Translations under genes and position numbers: made by a program
Shown: positions 23,300 to 34,069 of the stretch, in pieces
Position numbering within the stretch: the first letter of the stretch is position 1
Layout: each line of letters begins with the position of its first letter
The notes under the pieces: generated by a model
What the model was told of the DNA's origin: nothing
The model's database searches: none
What the model saw: the letters and a program-made list of their open reading frames with translations, nothing else
DNA from: Halisarca cf. caerulea
Taxonomy: Eukaryota; Porifera; Demospongiae; Chondrillida; Halisarcidae
Direction of reading: 5' to 3'
DNA: 64,000 nucleotides
Assembly (NCBI GenBank): GCA_963170055.1
Contig: CAUJGJ010000444.1
Span: 4,561,118 to 4,625,117, forward strand

Positions 23300-23426
23300 C
23301 TAGCATACGAGGCAGCAGATTCAGTCCAAGATCAATCATGATAGTATACATAAACACTGTAAGACTGGCTTAGCAGGTACCTTGTGAGGAATAAAATGAT
23401 CAGTGTTTGACAGTAGAGTAGGGATC

Positions 23427-23530
23427 AAAAAAGTTACGTTTTTGTTAGTGTAATACGTACATATAGATTTACGCAGTGATCACCATGTGTATGCAGAGAA
23501 AATCACTCCATATTGAGTAGTGTAGTTGGT
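23427..23530. repeat. Truncated end of GGTAGGGATC Harbinger-type element
   Basis: AGTAGGGATCAAAAAAGTTA followed by TTTACGCAGTGATCACCA parallels the inward-read right end of 15081-16331 (TTTACGCAGTGATTACCA). No second end was found. Confidence 0.55.
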
Positions 23531-24252
23531 ATTGCCAACAAGTCACACACTAATATTAGATGTATATATGTTGACTGTTGTAACTTGACTTCAAGTTAGT
23601 GAGTCATAAATTGATCAAACCAAAATCACGATAATTAGCAAACTACTCAGGATACAAACTAACTAACAGACTGACTACCAAAGCAGCATGCTGGAGTATT
23701 ACACATTAAATCATAAGAGGTCACAAGATATGACTTGAGACAGAGTACACTAACTAGACATAAGAAGACATAAGACTACACCATGCACCTACAATAAAAT
23801 CAATAAGATTACACACACATCACATGCTAAATTATCAGTTGAGACTAGACTATGACTAGGATACCACATCCCCTTCCTTGTTCATACATGAGAACTAGTA
23901 TCCAAAACGTTTTGGTGGTGCTCTATGGCAGATTGAATAATGCCGTGGGAAATCTTGCTGCAGTGGTGGCGGTGGTGATTCATTAGCTGATGAATAATCA
24001 AAGTACTCTGCATCGCTCATACATTGCAGTCAGTTAAAGAGGCACAGTGAAGCAATGACAGTTAAAATAGACACACAGAGAGAAACTACAAGCTAGTGGC
24101 AAAACATGCCACATAGGATCATATTTAGGCAGACATTTTGATGTATGGGGCCACCAAGATTTGCAGATTTGACAAAATTACGGATGCTGCTCTGTATGTA
24201 AACATTTTGGAGTATTTACTCCTACCGTCTTTGCAGGAGTCTTCTTCGAGGT

Positions 24253-24560
24253 AAAACCAACCACTTTATGCAAGACAATGACCCAAAACATACCAGTCAA
24301 CTTGCCAAAGACTGGTATGCAGAAAATGGCATCAATTGGTAGCTAACACCAGCAAGCAGTCCTGACATGAACCCAATACAATAAGTGTGGACGGAACTCA
24401 AATACTACATAGCCAGGCATGAAAAGCTGAGCCTGTTGAAGTGATTAAGAAGTTCTGGAGGTAGAGGATGACCAAAGAGAAGCATGAGAGATACATCTTA
24501 CACACTCATGTGATTCTGCCCAAAGTAGTTGCAGCTGAAGGAGGGGTTACAGGAGAGTGA
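24253..24560 (+). pseudogene. Tc1/mariner transposase C-terminal relic
   Basis: Frame with HFMQDNDPKHTS, then NGINW, SSPDMNPIQ and VWTELK, the second catalytic aspartate region and the third catalytic block (SPDxNPI) of Tc1-type DDE/D transposases. In-frame stops occur after NGINW and NPIQ, and similarity fades after about 24560. The N-terminal paired-like domain is absent. Confidence 0.8.
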
Positions 24561-24910
24561 AATCAACCATGAAAGCTATTATGTGTGTAACATTCTTCCA
24601 AAATGCATGTATTGACTTTGTACATTATTTCATCTTGTTACTTATCTCCCTATTTCAACAAAATAATCAACTGCTGCTTGATTGATCCATAATTACCGAG
24701 CAGCGGTTTAGCAAGGCTAATTGTTTAACCTGCTGATGGGAGTCCGATCGAGATCACCCACCCATTTTGCAGGGTAAAATTCCCCCTTTTGGCACAGAAC
24801 AGCATTTTGGGTCACTAAATGCATTGGCCATTTACAACATTGTCTTGTTCCCAGACTCACAAACGCTTTTGGGTTTGGGAATTGCATAGCGAGGTATGAA
24901 CTATGATATA
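24561..24910. other. Intronic sequence
   Basis: No recognised gene. Probably the 3' end of the Tc1 relic followed by unique sequence. Confidence 0.4.
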
Positions 24911-25066
24911 CATTCAAACCTCGTTAACACGAAACTCAGGGGACTGTGCTGAAATTTCATCTTAACAGTATTTCATGTAAACAGTACTACATGTTGTGCT
25001 TGTATCAGCACTTTGACTTGGCTAACATTTCATGTTAAGCAGTTTCATGTTAACGAGGTTCAACTG
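24911..25066. mobile_element. Small TA-flanked MITE
   Basis: CATTCAAACCTCGTTAACAC at the left is matched by the complement of CAGTTGAACCTCGTTAACAT at the right, with TA at 24909-24910 and 25067-25068. Tc1/pogo-type ends. Confidence 0.7.
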
Positions 25067-25108
25067 TAATAACTAGCAGTAAATTAAATATGAACAAGTG
25101 AATAAGTA

Positions 25109-25228
25109 CTAGTTACCACACAGCTTCCAGGGTGTGATGTGTTTACTGATCGCACATCCGAGGACACGTAGCACCCGAGAACAAGGTCAGTAAACTTGTT
25201 TCACCCTGGAAGCTACACGGTAACTAGT
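25109..25228. repeat. 120-bp foldback repeat
   Basis: ACTAGTTACCACACAGCTTC at the left is mirrored by the complement of ACTAGTTACCGTGTAGCTTC at the right. The arms run about 40 bp with few mismatches. Confidence 0.75.
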
Positions 25229-25754
25229 TTATCGCTGAAAAACACAGGCTTTTCAACTATATTAAGGTTTCCCTACTCTTGTCGTACCCCACAGAAGATT
25301 TTATGGAACAGAGAAAAAGGACTTGCAGGTAGAGATTGTTCCTGAAGGAGGAATTTCTTTTGAGTACTTAGACTAAGTGATTGATGCAATTTGGAGGACA
25401 GGTTTCACTGCTACCTTCTGCAGGTCACTTTCTCCAACACCCAGAACAGGCAAGGTTCTTCAGTGATTTCTTAAGAAAAACAGCCATTCAGTGCAACAGA
25501 TTTTCATGAAATGAATACCAAGTGAAGCCCAAGCAATGTGCCCCTTACTCAAGTGATAACAGTGAATTGTTATGACAAACTGGGCACTTATTTGTTACAT
25601 ATTTGACCGCAATGCAGGTACAAAATTAACTGATCAGGCAGCACCTTTGATGTATGACCACATCAGGCAACAATCATTTGATGCCACTGACGTCACTGTG
25701 ATCACTGTGTTTAGTGACGTCATTGTGACGTTACGTAATAAGCTTATATACTAT

Positions 25755-26186
25755 GGCCCCGTTTACATGAAAACGTTTTCGGGCGAAAACGGAACAGTTT
25801 CGTTGCGTTTGTACTTTCCGTTTACATGTATCCAGAACAAATCTTCCGGATACGCGAAAATGTTTCAAGTTGCGGATATGTTTGAAATCGTTTTGAAAAC
25901 GATATTATGTAAACGGCGAATACGGAGCCTAGGATCCCGAAATCTCTCCAAAATGCCCGCGTACTTGCTCCAAATCCCTTCCCATTCCAAGCCTTTGAAG
26001 ATTTTGGTAGTTTTATACTCCAGCGTCACGTTCAGAAGCAGTTCTGCTTCGTCGTCAGTCCAGGCCGCACTATCAATCGCCATCTTTATCGATTCGGAAC
26101 GTTTTCATATAAACACGACGACAACGAATCGGTTTCCGGAACACTCGTAACGGGTATTTTTAAAAACATTTTCATGTAAACACAGC
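25755..26186. mobile_element. MITE carrying a Myb-like domain fragment
   Basis: GGCCCCGTTTACATGAAAAC at the left is mirrored by the complement of GGCTGTGTTTACATGAAAAT at the right. TAT flanks both ends. The ends resemble those of 19130-19670 (GTTTACA(C/T)GA), suggesting one superfamily. It encloses a short minus-strand Myb-like frame (25865-26083). Confidence 0.65.
25865..26083 (-). pseudogene. Myb/SANT-like DNA-binding domain fragment
   Basis: About 72 residues opening WTDDEAELLLNVTLEYK followed by WEGIWSKYAGILERF. This is the WTDDE-type Myb/MADF-like fold seen in transposon-associated proteins of marine invertebrates (from memory, not searched). The frame then decays into the MITE end. It could be the residue of the autonomous parent's DNA-binding gene. 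Confidence 0.5.
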
Positions 26187-26621
26187 CTATGTCTCCCGCG
26201 GAAAATTAAAACATTCTTAGTAACGGTTTCGACGTATCAAGGTATCTTAGTACGTTGTTGTTCTACGTTATAAGGCTGGCGTGTTGATGCTCTCTCTATT
26301 ACTCCTCTACCTGCTGCTTTTCAGCCTGGTGTTCCGTTTCTGATAATAAAAGAACGTCTTTGTGGCCCAAATCTCCCTCAGAATCGCCAGAAACTCGCAA
26401 AAAGATCTTCGTCATCGTTCTATGTCGCTATAACATTACGTATGAAGTATTCAACGTTGCTAAAACGAAAAACGTACTAAATTTCGAACGTACCTATCAG
26501 CTTACTATGTAACGTTCAAACGTTATGCTAAACCTCTCTAGTAACAGTGACAGTAAAAGCGACGGTTGCGTAAAGTCTTTAGTTTTATTTGAGACGTTTC
26601 TTGTGAACGAAAGTTAAAGTT

Positions 26622-27591
26622 ATGGCAGCTGTTACAAAGAAAGTGAAGGTTAAGTGGGATCCTGAAGCAGAAAGAAAACTTATTGATATTTGGGCAGATA
26701 TTTTGGAGGAAACCAGCGGGAAAATGATGACGCACAAGACGAAAGAAGCAGTAGCAGTGAAACAACTCAACGAATATCTATCCAAGGAGTTTGAATACGC
26801 AGAGGAGTACAGTGAGAAGGCAGTTTCTAACAAGATTGACACCATCATGCAGAAAGGCAAACAGATGTACTTAAATTATCAAAGAAAAGGCGAGATGGGA
26901 AAGAGTATACTCCGAAGGACAAAGAAATAGAGATAGACATAGAAGCAGCCAAATCAGCGTGGCCCAACTTTGCTACATTTTTCAATCGTTTCAAGGATCA
27001 TCCTTCATTGGGCCCTGGTTCTGTTGATGATACTGCTGTCACACCAATAACTGAATAGGCAATAGAGACTACAGTGGTATCACTGAATGAAGAGTGTGAA
27101 AACTGTAGCACACCTGCAGGTCCATCATCCAGGTGCCCAAGCAGAGCAACAAATCTCAGTACGGGAACAATTGATGCTTGCGACGAAGACATCACCTTTG
27201 AAGATGACGATGGGGATAATGATGACAATAGTGATGAGCCACCCGCAACGAAGAAGAAAAAGAAGGGGGAGCCTAGCACACCCAGTATTGCAATACCGCG
27301 GGTAGGAAAAAAGAAGGGCATGAGCAGCAAGACTGGATCTGCTCAGTTCTTGTTTACTTTCAGTGAGCTGCAAGAAAAAGCGCAAGCAAGACAAATAGAA
27401 CATGAGACAAAGATGCAGCAAGAAGCAATGACTTTCCAGCAGAAGTTGGAACAAGACAGGATAAAATTGAATCGAATTTGTCAAGTACCATGTCACAGCA
27501 AAATCAGCAGTTTCAAATGATGATGATGCAGCAGAACCAGGCATTCCAAGCAGAATTGTTCAAGAAGTTGTTTGACAAAAAGGAGGACAAT
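26622..27591 (+). pseudogene. Harbinger partner (Myb/SANT-like), frameshifted
   Basis: Starts at ATG 26622 with VKWDPEAERKLIDIWADIL, a Myb-like helix, then KTKEAVAVKQLNEYL and a KAVSNKIDTIMQKGK block. A one-base shift near 26890 moves the coding sequence into another frame (DGKEYTPKDKE...AKSAWPNFATFFNRF). A stop follows near 27056. The next frame runs through an acidic DDDGDNDDN stretch and a KKKKKG basic tract to a glutamine-rich tail, with a final shift near 27475. It lies convergent to the transposase at 27856-28883. Confidence 0.7.
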
Positions 27592-27855
27592 TAGCTATGA
27601 AGTTGCATGATTTCATTAAGGTTTTAGTTATCTCAAGTGCAGTTAACACATCTCATTTTGGTTCATTATCTCATTGACATCCTTTTGCCCATTTCATCAC
27701 TGTGACCATGAAATTCAATATCAATTTTGAATTAATCACTGTAACTTGCATGTTTAGTTTATATATTAAAAGCAAAATAAAAGTAATCATTATGTTGACA
27801 GTTGTAACAGATTGTATGAACTTAATAAAGTAAAGTAATGTATCACTAATTGCTT

Positions 27856-28883
27856 CTACTGTGGAGCTGGCCTTGTATGGTGTATATACTTGGCAATGGC
27901 AGCACGGACACTGGCTGGACTTCCAACTATTGTTGAGGCCTGTAGACTAGGTGGAGTTGGACTGATGTATGCACCAACATCGGGTAGCCAACCATCCTCA
28001 AATGTGCACTGATGACGTTCACAAATGTTGTGAAGAGCACAGCAACTTGTCGGGCAAAGACAGGGTTGTTTAATCCACACCTTCCCTCCATTATTTTCCC
28101 ACCGCCCCTTGAGCCGGCCAAATGCCTGTTTCACTACTCTCCTTGTTCTGATGAGACTATAGTTGAAGCAGTACTGTTGTGTAGAGTGAACACTGTCAAT
28201 AGCATTTGAGGCATGTTGGTTCCAGAGGGAAGACGGCATCAGCAACAACAATGGCTTTACAAGCACCCTTTCTATACGTTCTGGTGGGCATGACAACCAC
28301 TCTCCTTCCCTTATTTTCTTGTACATTCCAATGTGTCTATAGGTGTATGAATCACCAACAGAACCTGGTCTCCAGCACAAACATATGTGAAAATTCCTGT
28401 TGCATCAACACATCCCAAAACGATGATAGCTGTGAACGTTTTGTAACAGAAATATGTGCTGCCGAAATGTGTGGGCTTCTTGATTGCCATGGAAGTTCCA
28501 TTTAGGGCTCCAGCGCACATAGGTACTCCACACAACTCCTGAAAGTCAATTATGACCTGGTTAAGTTCCTGTCCAGCTGGAAACTTGATTAAATCTGGGA
28601 CTAATTTTTGTCGAAGAATGGATACCATGTCATGCACAATAGCCACAACAGTAGCGTTCCCAGCCGCATACAACACAGCTACTTCAGAGTAGCTATTCCC
28701 ATGTGTAAGCCAGTGCAGCAAAATAGCTAGCCTTTTAGCTGGTGGCAATGGCTTTCTCAACTGTGTGGTCTGCTTGTGAAAATAGCGGCCGTATTTCCCA
28801 CACAAGTACCAAAACATATCCTTGCCAACGCGAAAATGCTGCAGATACTGTTTCTCCTCCCAGTCTGGATAAACCTTCCCCAT
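27856..28883 (-). pseudogene. HARBI1-like transposase, broken
   Basis: Minus-strand similarity begins MGKVYPDWEEKQYLQHFRV, continues through LPPAKRLAILLHWL, VVAIVHDMVSIL and CGVPMCAGALNGTSMAIKKP, and after a frameshift near 28330 PGSVGDSYTYRH, then TRRVVKQAFGRLKGRWE and CCALHNICE. The first catalytic position reads asparagine (GALNG instead of GA(I/L)DG), and the glutamate position of VVE(N/Q)AFG reads lysine. Two catalytic losses plus a frameshift indicate a dead copy. A possible right terminus with CAGTGTGACCCGGGCC lies near 29262-29280; the left terminus was not found. Confidence 0.75.
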
Positions 28884-29299
28884 AGCTCTTCATAACCCAC
28901 GTCTTTCTCCCACAACCCTTGAGTCCTTGGGGCTGCCCAAAAGCAGCGAGGTGTACGCAGAGAACGAATGATTCCCTGAAATTGGGGTAATTCCGTCCAA
29001 AAACGCCACGAAGACTACCTTCGTTGCCTGCTTACTCCCCCCCCACACACACAAATTCTGCTCACACGTTGACAAAGACGTCTTCGTTGTAGGTTAGAAT
29101 CACTGCCAGGTGCACATAATGCAAAAAAGAGCATCCACAACAATCGCTCTGCCACCATGTTTACGTTCGCAATTATTGAAAGACATCAAAGGTGTGACCG
29201 ATCGAACGGACGGTACGGTCGCTTCCAGATGTTTTGCTGTGACCGGAACTGTCACCGTCACCACAGTGTGACCCGGGCCTGAAGGGCCAGTATCATGCA

Positions 29300-30001
29300 A
29301 AACTAAGTAGGTCTGATATGAAACCTTCACAATAACTAAGGTAGATGCCACCCACTAAAATTATTTTGTGGCTAAGATGGGGGAGCTTAGCGAGGAAAAC
29401 TAGAAAAATGTCACTCTATATGTCATACGCGCCACAAACGTGGTTCAGATCACGTCAGAGAGTAAGAAGATTATGGCCAAAGGTTTCCCCAACACATCGT
29501 CTGACGACGAATATTGAAGCTACAGCAAGGAATCTAGTTTGTTCGGCGATTCATACAATGGTTATAACCGATGATGCTGGCAATTCATTTGTCCTCAAAA
29601 TGATTTGTTCAAGTACTTTCAACCTTCTAAACCATTACTACCGGTCCTCTCTGCTTATACAGTACCTTCACCTATTATAGCTGCAAACAAGGAGATAAGG
29701 TGAGTTTCCAGAGCTCCTGATAGGTATGACAGCCTCGTACGGCAGTTTTCAGTACGTAGGTTTCCATCTCGTCCACACACATGGAAACACACATGCTTTG
29801 ATATGGCCACGTCCACAATGGCTGCCTGGGAAACTTTCGATAATGGTCTAAAAAGACAATTTTTGCGAAGAAAACGTTCGCAAATTGTCCAAAAGAAATT
29901 CTAAGGAAGAAAACTTTCGCGAATTTCGCGGATTGGTAAGGTATACGGTATTAAATATACATACACACCGAGCACATTTCACTATAATATGATGTACTTA
30001 C
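29300..30001. other. DUS3L intron, no gene seen
   Basis: No coding homology. GAAAACTTTCGCGAA-like words near 29860-29930 recur near 30370-30460 and 34500-34810 and probably belong to small degraded elements. Confidence 0.45.
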
Positions 30002-30209
30002 CAAAAATAGGCATTGGGGCAGCAGCTTCAGAGCATAGCTTTATATAATCATAATCTGCTTTCTTTGTATACCTCTGTTCTCTTGAGCGCCCATGAACAG
30101 TCACCAAGTCTACACCCCATTCCCTTAAGTTAGGGATTAAACTGTGAGCATTCCAACACTTGTCATAGACTCCTGTTCTCATTTTGAGTGTTAGCGGGAC
30201 ATCCATTAC
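30002..30209 (-). CDS. DUS3L: DUS3L exon (TIM-barrel core)
   Basis: 208 bp with a canonical GTAAGT donor. Encodes VMDVPLTLKMRTG, then VDLVTVHGRSREQRY, ADYDYIK and PMPIFG. These are the VPLTVKxRTG and HGRSRxQRYxxxADW motifs of dihydrouridine synthases, forming the FMN-binding strands and the substrate-side loop. It follows exon 33795-33860 in phase 0 and ends one base into the glycine of the GNGD motif completed by exon 23221-23299. Confidence 0.93.
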
Positions 30210-31390
30210 CTTCAATTACACAAAAATAAGCACTCTATGGAAAGGTTGCTTGATAGCATGAAGATGTCACTCTTTTAACACACAAGTACGCATGCATGGA
30301 TGTAAAAGGACTGAGTACAAATGCATTGGATGACTGCGCCGTGTGTCCATAAATACTGCATGACAGGTAAGTTTCACAGGGAAAATATTTTTGTAAATTT
30401 TGCGAATGGGCTGGTATTAGCGAAACTTTCCCTTCACAAGAAATCCCTGGAATTGTTCGCACACAATAGAGGAGCCAAATTTATATTATCTATAATTCAG
30501 TAGAACGACATTTGTCTGTTCGCAAACTCCTCCCGCAGCTCAAGTATGCGAAAAGTGGAATACTTTTGAGGCACCTCATGGGGATGTCATGGTGGGGTAG
30601 ACGGAAGGTGATTCTCCCTGCACGAGAAGAGAGCTGCAAGAATTTTCTTCGTGCAGAGAAAACACCATGTTTTTGTATGCATTTACAGAATGCGTATGCA
30701 GTATTCCGGAGACTGGATGTACTTCTTTACAAGGGCGCAACCTTTTGAATTTTGCTTATTGCAAGAGTTTAGGGTAGGTGGGAGACTAGACGAATGATTT
30801 TTCTTGATGGCTAATGCATAACGTCTCTATGACACTTAAATGCAAGAGTTCAGGGTAGGAGGGCAAAAAATCTCAATATTTAAACAGGATACCCCTTCAG
30901 CCCTTGGCTGGTCTTCCAGGTGGTCCTGTGATCACATCATAGCAAATTTATACACACAATCAACGAGCAACAAACAAACAAATGTAACAATTATGTTCAA
31001 TCAATTTGCTGGCTACAATTGATGTTCTTCTCCTTTGCTATCCGCTTTTGTTGGTAGGCAGATGTAGGGGAAAAAAAACCGCCAAGGAGGCACTTCTACT
31101 GGACAATAGACCTTCATCTATCCCATAACACAGCCTCAGAGTCACCTGCTCCACCAACTCGAAATGGACACATTTACAAATTCACTGAATACAACCTTTT
31201 CACTTGATATAAGGGTTGCACCCGCCACCCGAACTAGGGGTGAAGGTGGCCAACGGCCGCCTTCTACCCTAGTTTCCTTATAAACATGATAGCCACTGAT
31301 CTTGGACTGAAAACATAAGCTGCAATTTCCTTGGTAGTTATTCTCACTGACAATCGAGAAGAGCTCAAGTTGTTGTTGTTGTTGTATATT
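30210..31390. other. DUS3L intron, no gene seen
   Basis: No recognised gene. It contains a small imperfect hairpin at about 31223-31266 (AACTAGGGGTGAAGGTGGCC and complement, 17 of 20 matches) and a short direct repeat, TGCAAGAGTT(T/C)AGGGTAGG, near 30760 and 30841. Confidence 0.5.
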
Positions 31391-32335
31391 GTTGTATATC
31401 CCAAAGAGCAAGGTTAAAAAAGAATTGAACTGAAATGATTTCAAAAAGGCCTAGGACATTTATGAAGCAGTCAAGCAGTCATAACATTGGCAGGCAATAG
31501 TGTAGCTGCTGAGAAGGACTGGCTATGGCTTTCGATGGCTAAGACTTGTGGGTAATCCAAAAGTGTATTTTTGAGGTCACCATCCATATGTAGAAACAGC
31601 GTTTTGGATCTGTTGTTCAATTTTCTCCAACATCTCTTCCCAATTAGTATCTTCCGTTTTTTGGTGGTGGTGGGCTACCCATTTCAATTCTAAACTCTAG
31701 CTTGCAGGGCTGGCGGAACAGGTCTGGCAGACCCGGGGACTGCTGGACCAAAATGGGGGGCGCCAGTGGCTCAGTAGGTGATCTCGCATGAAGTTAAGCT
31801 GTGAAGATAGGGTATGAACCCTGGATGGTGTACTGTGCAATTTGTGGATTCTTCTCTACACCCCCCTACCACCAACGGAGAGAATAGAGGAAAAGATCAC
31901 CTACTGCAGCCACCAGAACTGATTTCAATATGATTTAATTTGATTGTGTGTTGATGTAGTGATTATATACGTGTGTAATTGTAATACTGGGGGCTTTAAC
32001 AGTAGCCTATGGCTGGAGGCTAACCCAGTCAAAATAAGAAATTATTACTATTGCTATTACAAATATCTGTGCTCCTACCTATTTATACTACATTCAGATT
32101 TTAGATCACCCAAGCAATCCCTACATGTCATACCTGGTGGCAGTAAGGAAAGTAATCGATTCATTTACTAGTGCAGGACTTTATGAAACCTTCATAATAG
32201 CCTTTCTTGATCACTAGAAGTGAAATCACTAAAGAAACTTCTGCAACCAAATGGTAAAACACCATGTTTTCCAATATTGTATAGCACTGAATAGTTGTTG
32301 TATATCCCAAAGAGCAAGGTTAAAAAAGAATTGAA
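31391..32335. repeat. 39-bp direct repeats flanking a SINE-bearing segment
   Basis: GTTGTATATCCCAAAGAGCA...AATTGAA occurs identically at 31391-31429 and 32297-32335. It is too long for an ordinary target duplication; a local segmental duplication or template-switch repair would explain it. Confidence 0.75.
31757..32060 (+). mobile_element. tRNA-derived SINE (candidate)
   Basis: GCGCCAGTGGCTCAGTAGGT contains an A-box-like TGGCTCAGTAGG (about 31768). About 31 nt after it, a B-box-like GGTATGAACCC (about 31811) follows, at tRNA-like spacing. The body runs into an A/T-rich tail (AATAAGAAATTATTACTATT). No target duplication was resolved. Confidence 0.5.
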
Positions 32336-32758
32336 GTTTGTTTAATTTTGAGTACAATAGTGTGAGAATTATCAATGGGTTTGTGTTGTGACTTGATATG
32401 CCTTCTAGTCAAAGAAGAAATATGAGGCTGTTGTTCTCATCAAAGACCAGATAAGATCACTGGTGATTCCCATTCAAGCAGACCTTGCCAAGACAAGGCC
32501 AGAAGAAGAAATTTTATTTTGGTCTATACTATTATACCTATTATAATATTACTGTGAAAAGTGGAGATAATGTCATTGTTCGTTAACATGTGCCATTGAT
32601 GTCCAATAAAGGTAACACGTGGAGCTCATCCCAATGTGACATGTGCACTTGGCTCAATAGCATGTTTCTATACAATCAACATTGAGTAAAGACTGCAATA
32701 TCATGTGCACTGTATATAGCATGCCCACAGTTATGCACGCACGAAAATCACATGTCTT

Positions 32759-33007
32759 ACGGTACTTCTCATAGAAAACCGTCCAGCACGCCATCAGTCG
32801 ATCAGCACTCAGTCAAAGGTCAATTGTCAGTTGGAACGGCGTCATGATGTGTAATAAAACGTCACGGTCGTTACACAATGCCAATAGTCGAGGAAGAAAG
32901 AAATGGCGGTCACACGGTCATTCAATTGTTGCTCGAACGGTCAGTCAGTCAGTCAGTCACTCGGTCATCGACCGTAAACTGGACGGTTTTCTATGAGAAG
33001 TACCGTG
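32759..33007. mobile_element. 249-bp MITE with ACGGTACTTC ends
   Basis: ACGGTACTTCTCATAGAAAA...CCGTCCAG is a perfect 28-bp inverted repeat at both ends. TGTCTT occurs immediately outside each end (32753-32758, 33008-33013), a probable 6-bp target duplication. GTCAGTCAGTCAGTCAGTCA repeats lie inside. A longer relative is at 38301-38945. Confidence 0.8.
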
Positions 33008-33085
33008 TGTCTTGTTTTGCTTCACCTAACTAAAACAAAAGTGTTTCCTCTGGACCTGTCTAGGCGAGGTCTGGATGATTGAATG

Positions 33086-33309
33086 TTTTCTACCCTAAAC
33101 AAGCATTGCTACCATGGATCAGGATAACCAAACCTGGGGTGTCCTACTTAGTAAAACATCATTAAAAATGCAGAATTGTAAATTTAAGCAAAATCCACCT
33201 ATCAAAAACTGAACAGTTTGTATAGTGCATGGGAATTCGAAAAATGAACACAACCTGCCACAAAAATAACATCCCATATAGAACACCAAGTTAAGTGATT
33301 TCACTTTGT
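33086..33309. repeat. 220-bp interspersed repeat, copy B (uninterrupted)
   Basis: Diverged duplicate of 20404-21143 without the MITE. Reads straight through CATATAGAACACCAAG at the insertion point. Confidence 0.8.
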
Positions 33310-33794
33310 TAAAATGACCGATAAAATGCATTTTTGCAGTCAATGAGTATGTTTTATTTGGACTTGCGTTATTTCATACTGTAACATGCTCTGCAATTCA
33401 ATATCATGTTTGACAAAAACCTTGCTGATTGCAACGTGTGTATTCATCTAATTATACGTAGATACTCTAACCATCGAACATACACACTAATTGCTTTTAC
33501 ACTTTCTGTAGTTAACCACATCATCTTTTGAAGGTAACTGTGTGTTCTTGAGAATCTAAACCACAGAAAGTTGGCAGCGTTCCTTTCTGCATGGCTATTT
33601 GCAGAATAGCTTTACTTTCAACAGGTACAGTATGTATCTCTGCTTGACATGTAAACTACAGCAAATAAGTATAGGCTGCAATATTTCAGGATACAACCTG
33701 ATGGGACTGGTCAAATTGAACATTGAAATTCAATGCCCTGAACTTAAAACCCCTGAAACTAACAACAAAAGATTTTATTACCAAACTAGCTTAC

Positions 33795-33860
33795 ACTCTT
33801 CATTCCTAGTACAATTTCTTGCAGCCTTGTAGAACGTCTCATCAATGCACTTCCAGCTCC
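33795..33860 (-). CDS. DUS3L: DUS3L exon (66 bp)
   Basis: Encodes GAGSALMRRSTRLQEIVLGM, matching GGGCALM-RSTKFQQIVRGM in human DUS3L. Phase 0 at both ends, GTAAGC donor. This places the conserved GxGxALM glycine loop after the GCPIDL motif. Confidence 0.92.
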
Positions 33861-33911
33861 CTAATAAAAATAGAAACACAAATACAATGGTTAAATGCTT
33901 AAGACCATAAT

Positions 33912-33977
33912 TGTCTCACAGAGTTATATATAAAGTCAATTGATTGTCTCACGGAGTTATATATAAGGTCAATTGGG
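33912..33977. repeat. 33-bp tandem duplication spanning a DUS3L splice donor
   Basis: Two adjacent 33-bp units, TGTCTCACAGAGTTATATAT... and TGTCTCACGGAGTTATATAT..., start at 33912 and 33945. Each contains a GTGAGA donor on the minus strand, so either could be used. Confidence 0.85.
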
Positions 33978-34069
33978 CAGCCACAGTTGATGTCGATGAA
34001 GTCCACTTTAGTATACTCACACAGCATTTCTGCACACTTGCTCATAGTGTCAGGAAATCCACCACATAT
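33953..34069 (-). CDS. DUS3L: DUS3L exon (catalytic GCP motif)
   Basis: 117 bp, phase 0 at both ends. Encodes ICGGFPDTMSKCAEMLCEY, then VDFIDINCGCPIDLIYNS. The (N)xGCPIDL motif holds the conserved DUS cysteine that protonates the uridine ring (family knowledge). Human has VDFVDINVGCPIDLVY. The exon's 3' end lies in a 33-bp tandem duplication, giving a second in-frame donor. Confidence 0.93.

Noticed and set aside
23896..24021. Possible small minus-strand ORF ending PPKRFGY
   Set aside because: The ATG is out of frame with it by one base. A splice acceptor could rescue it as a terminal exon, but no upstream exon or family was recognised.
31757..31830. A genuine tRNA gene
   Set aside because: A- and B-box-like words are present, but no cloverleaf with acceptor stem can be drawn. 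SINE origin is more likely.
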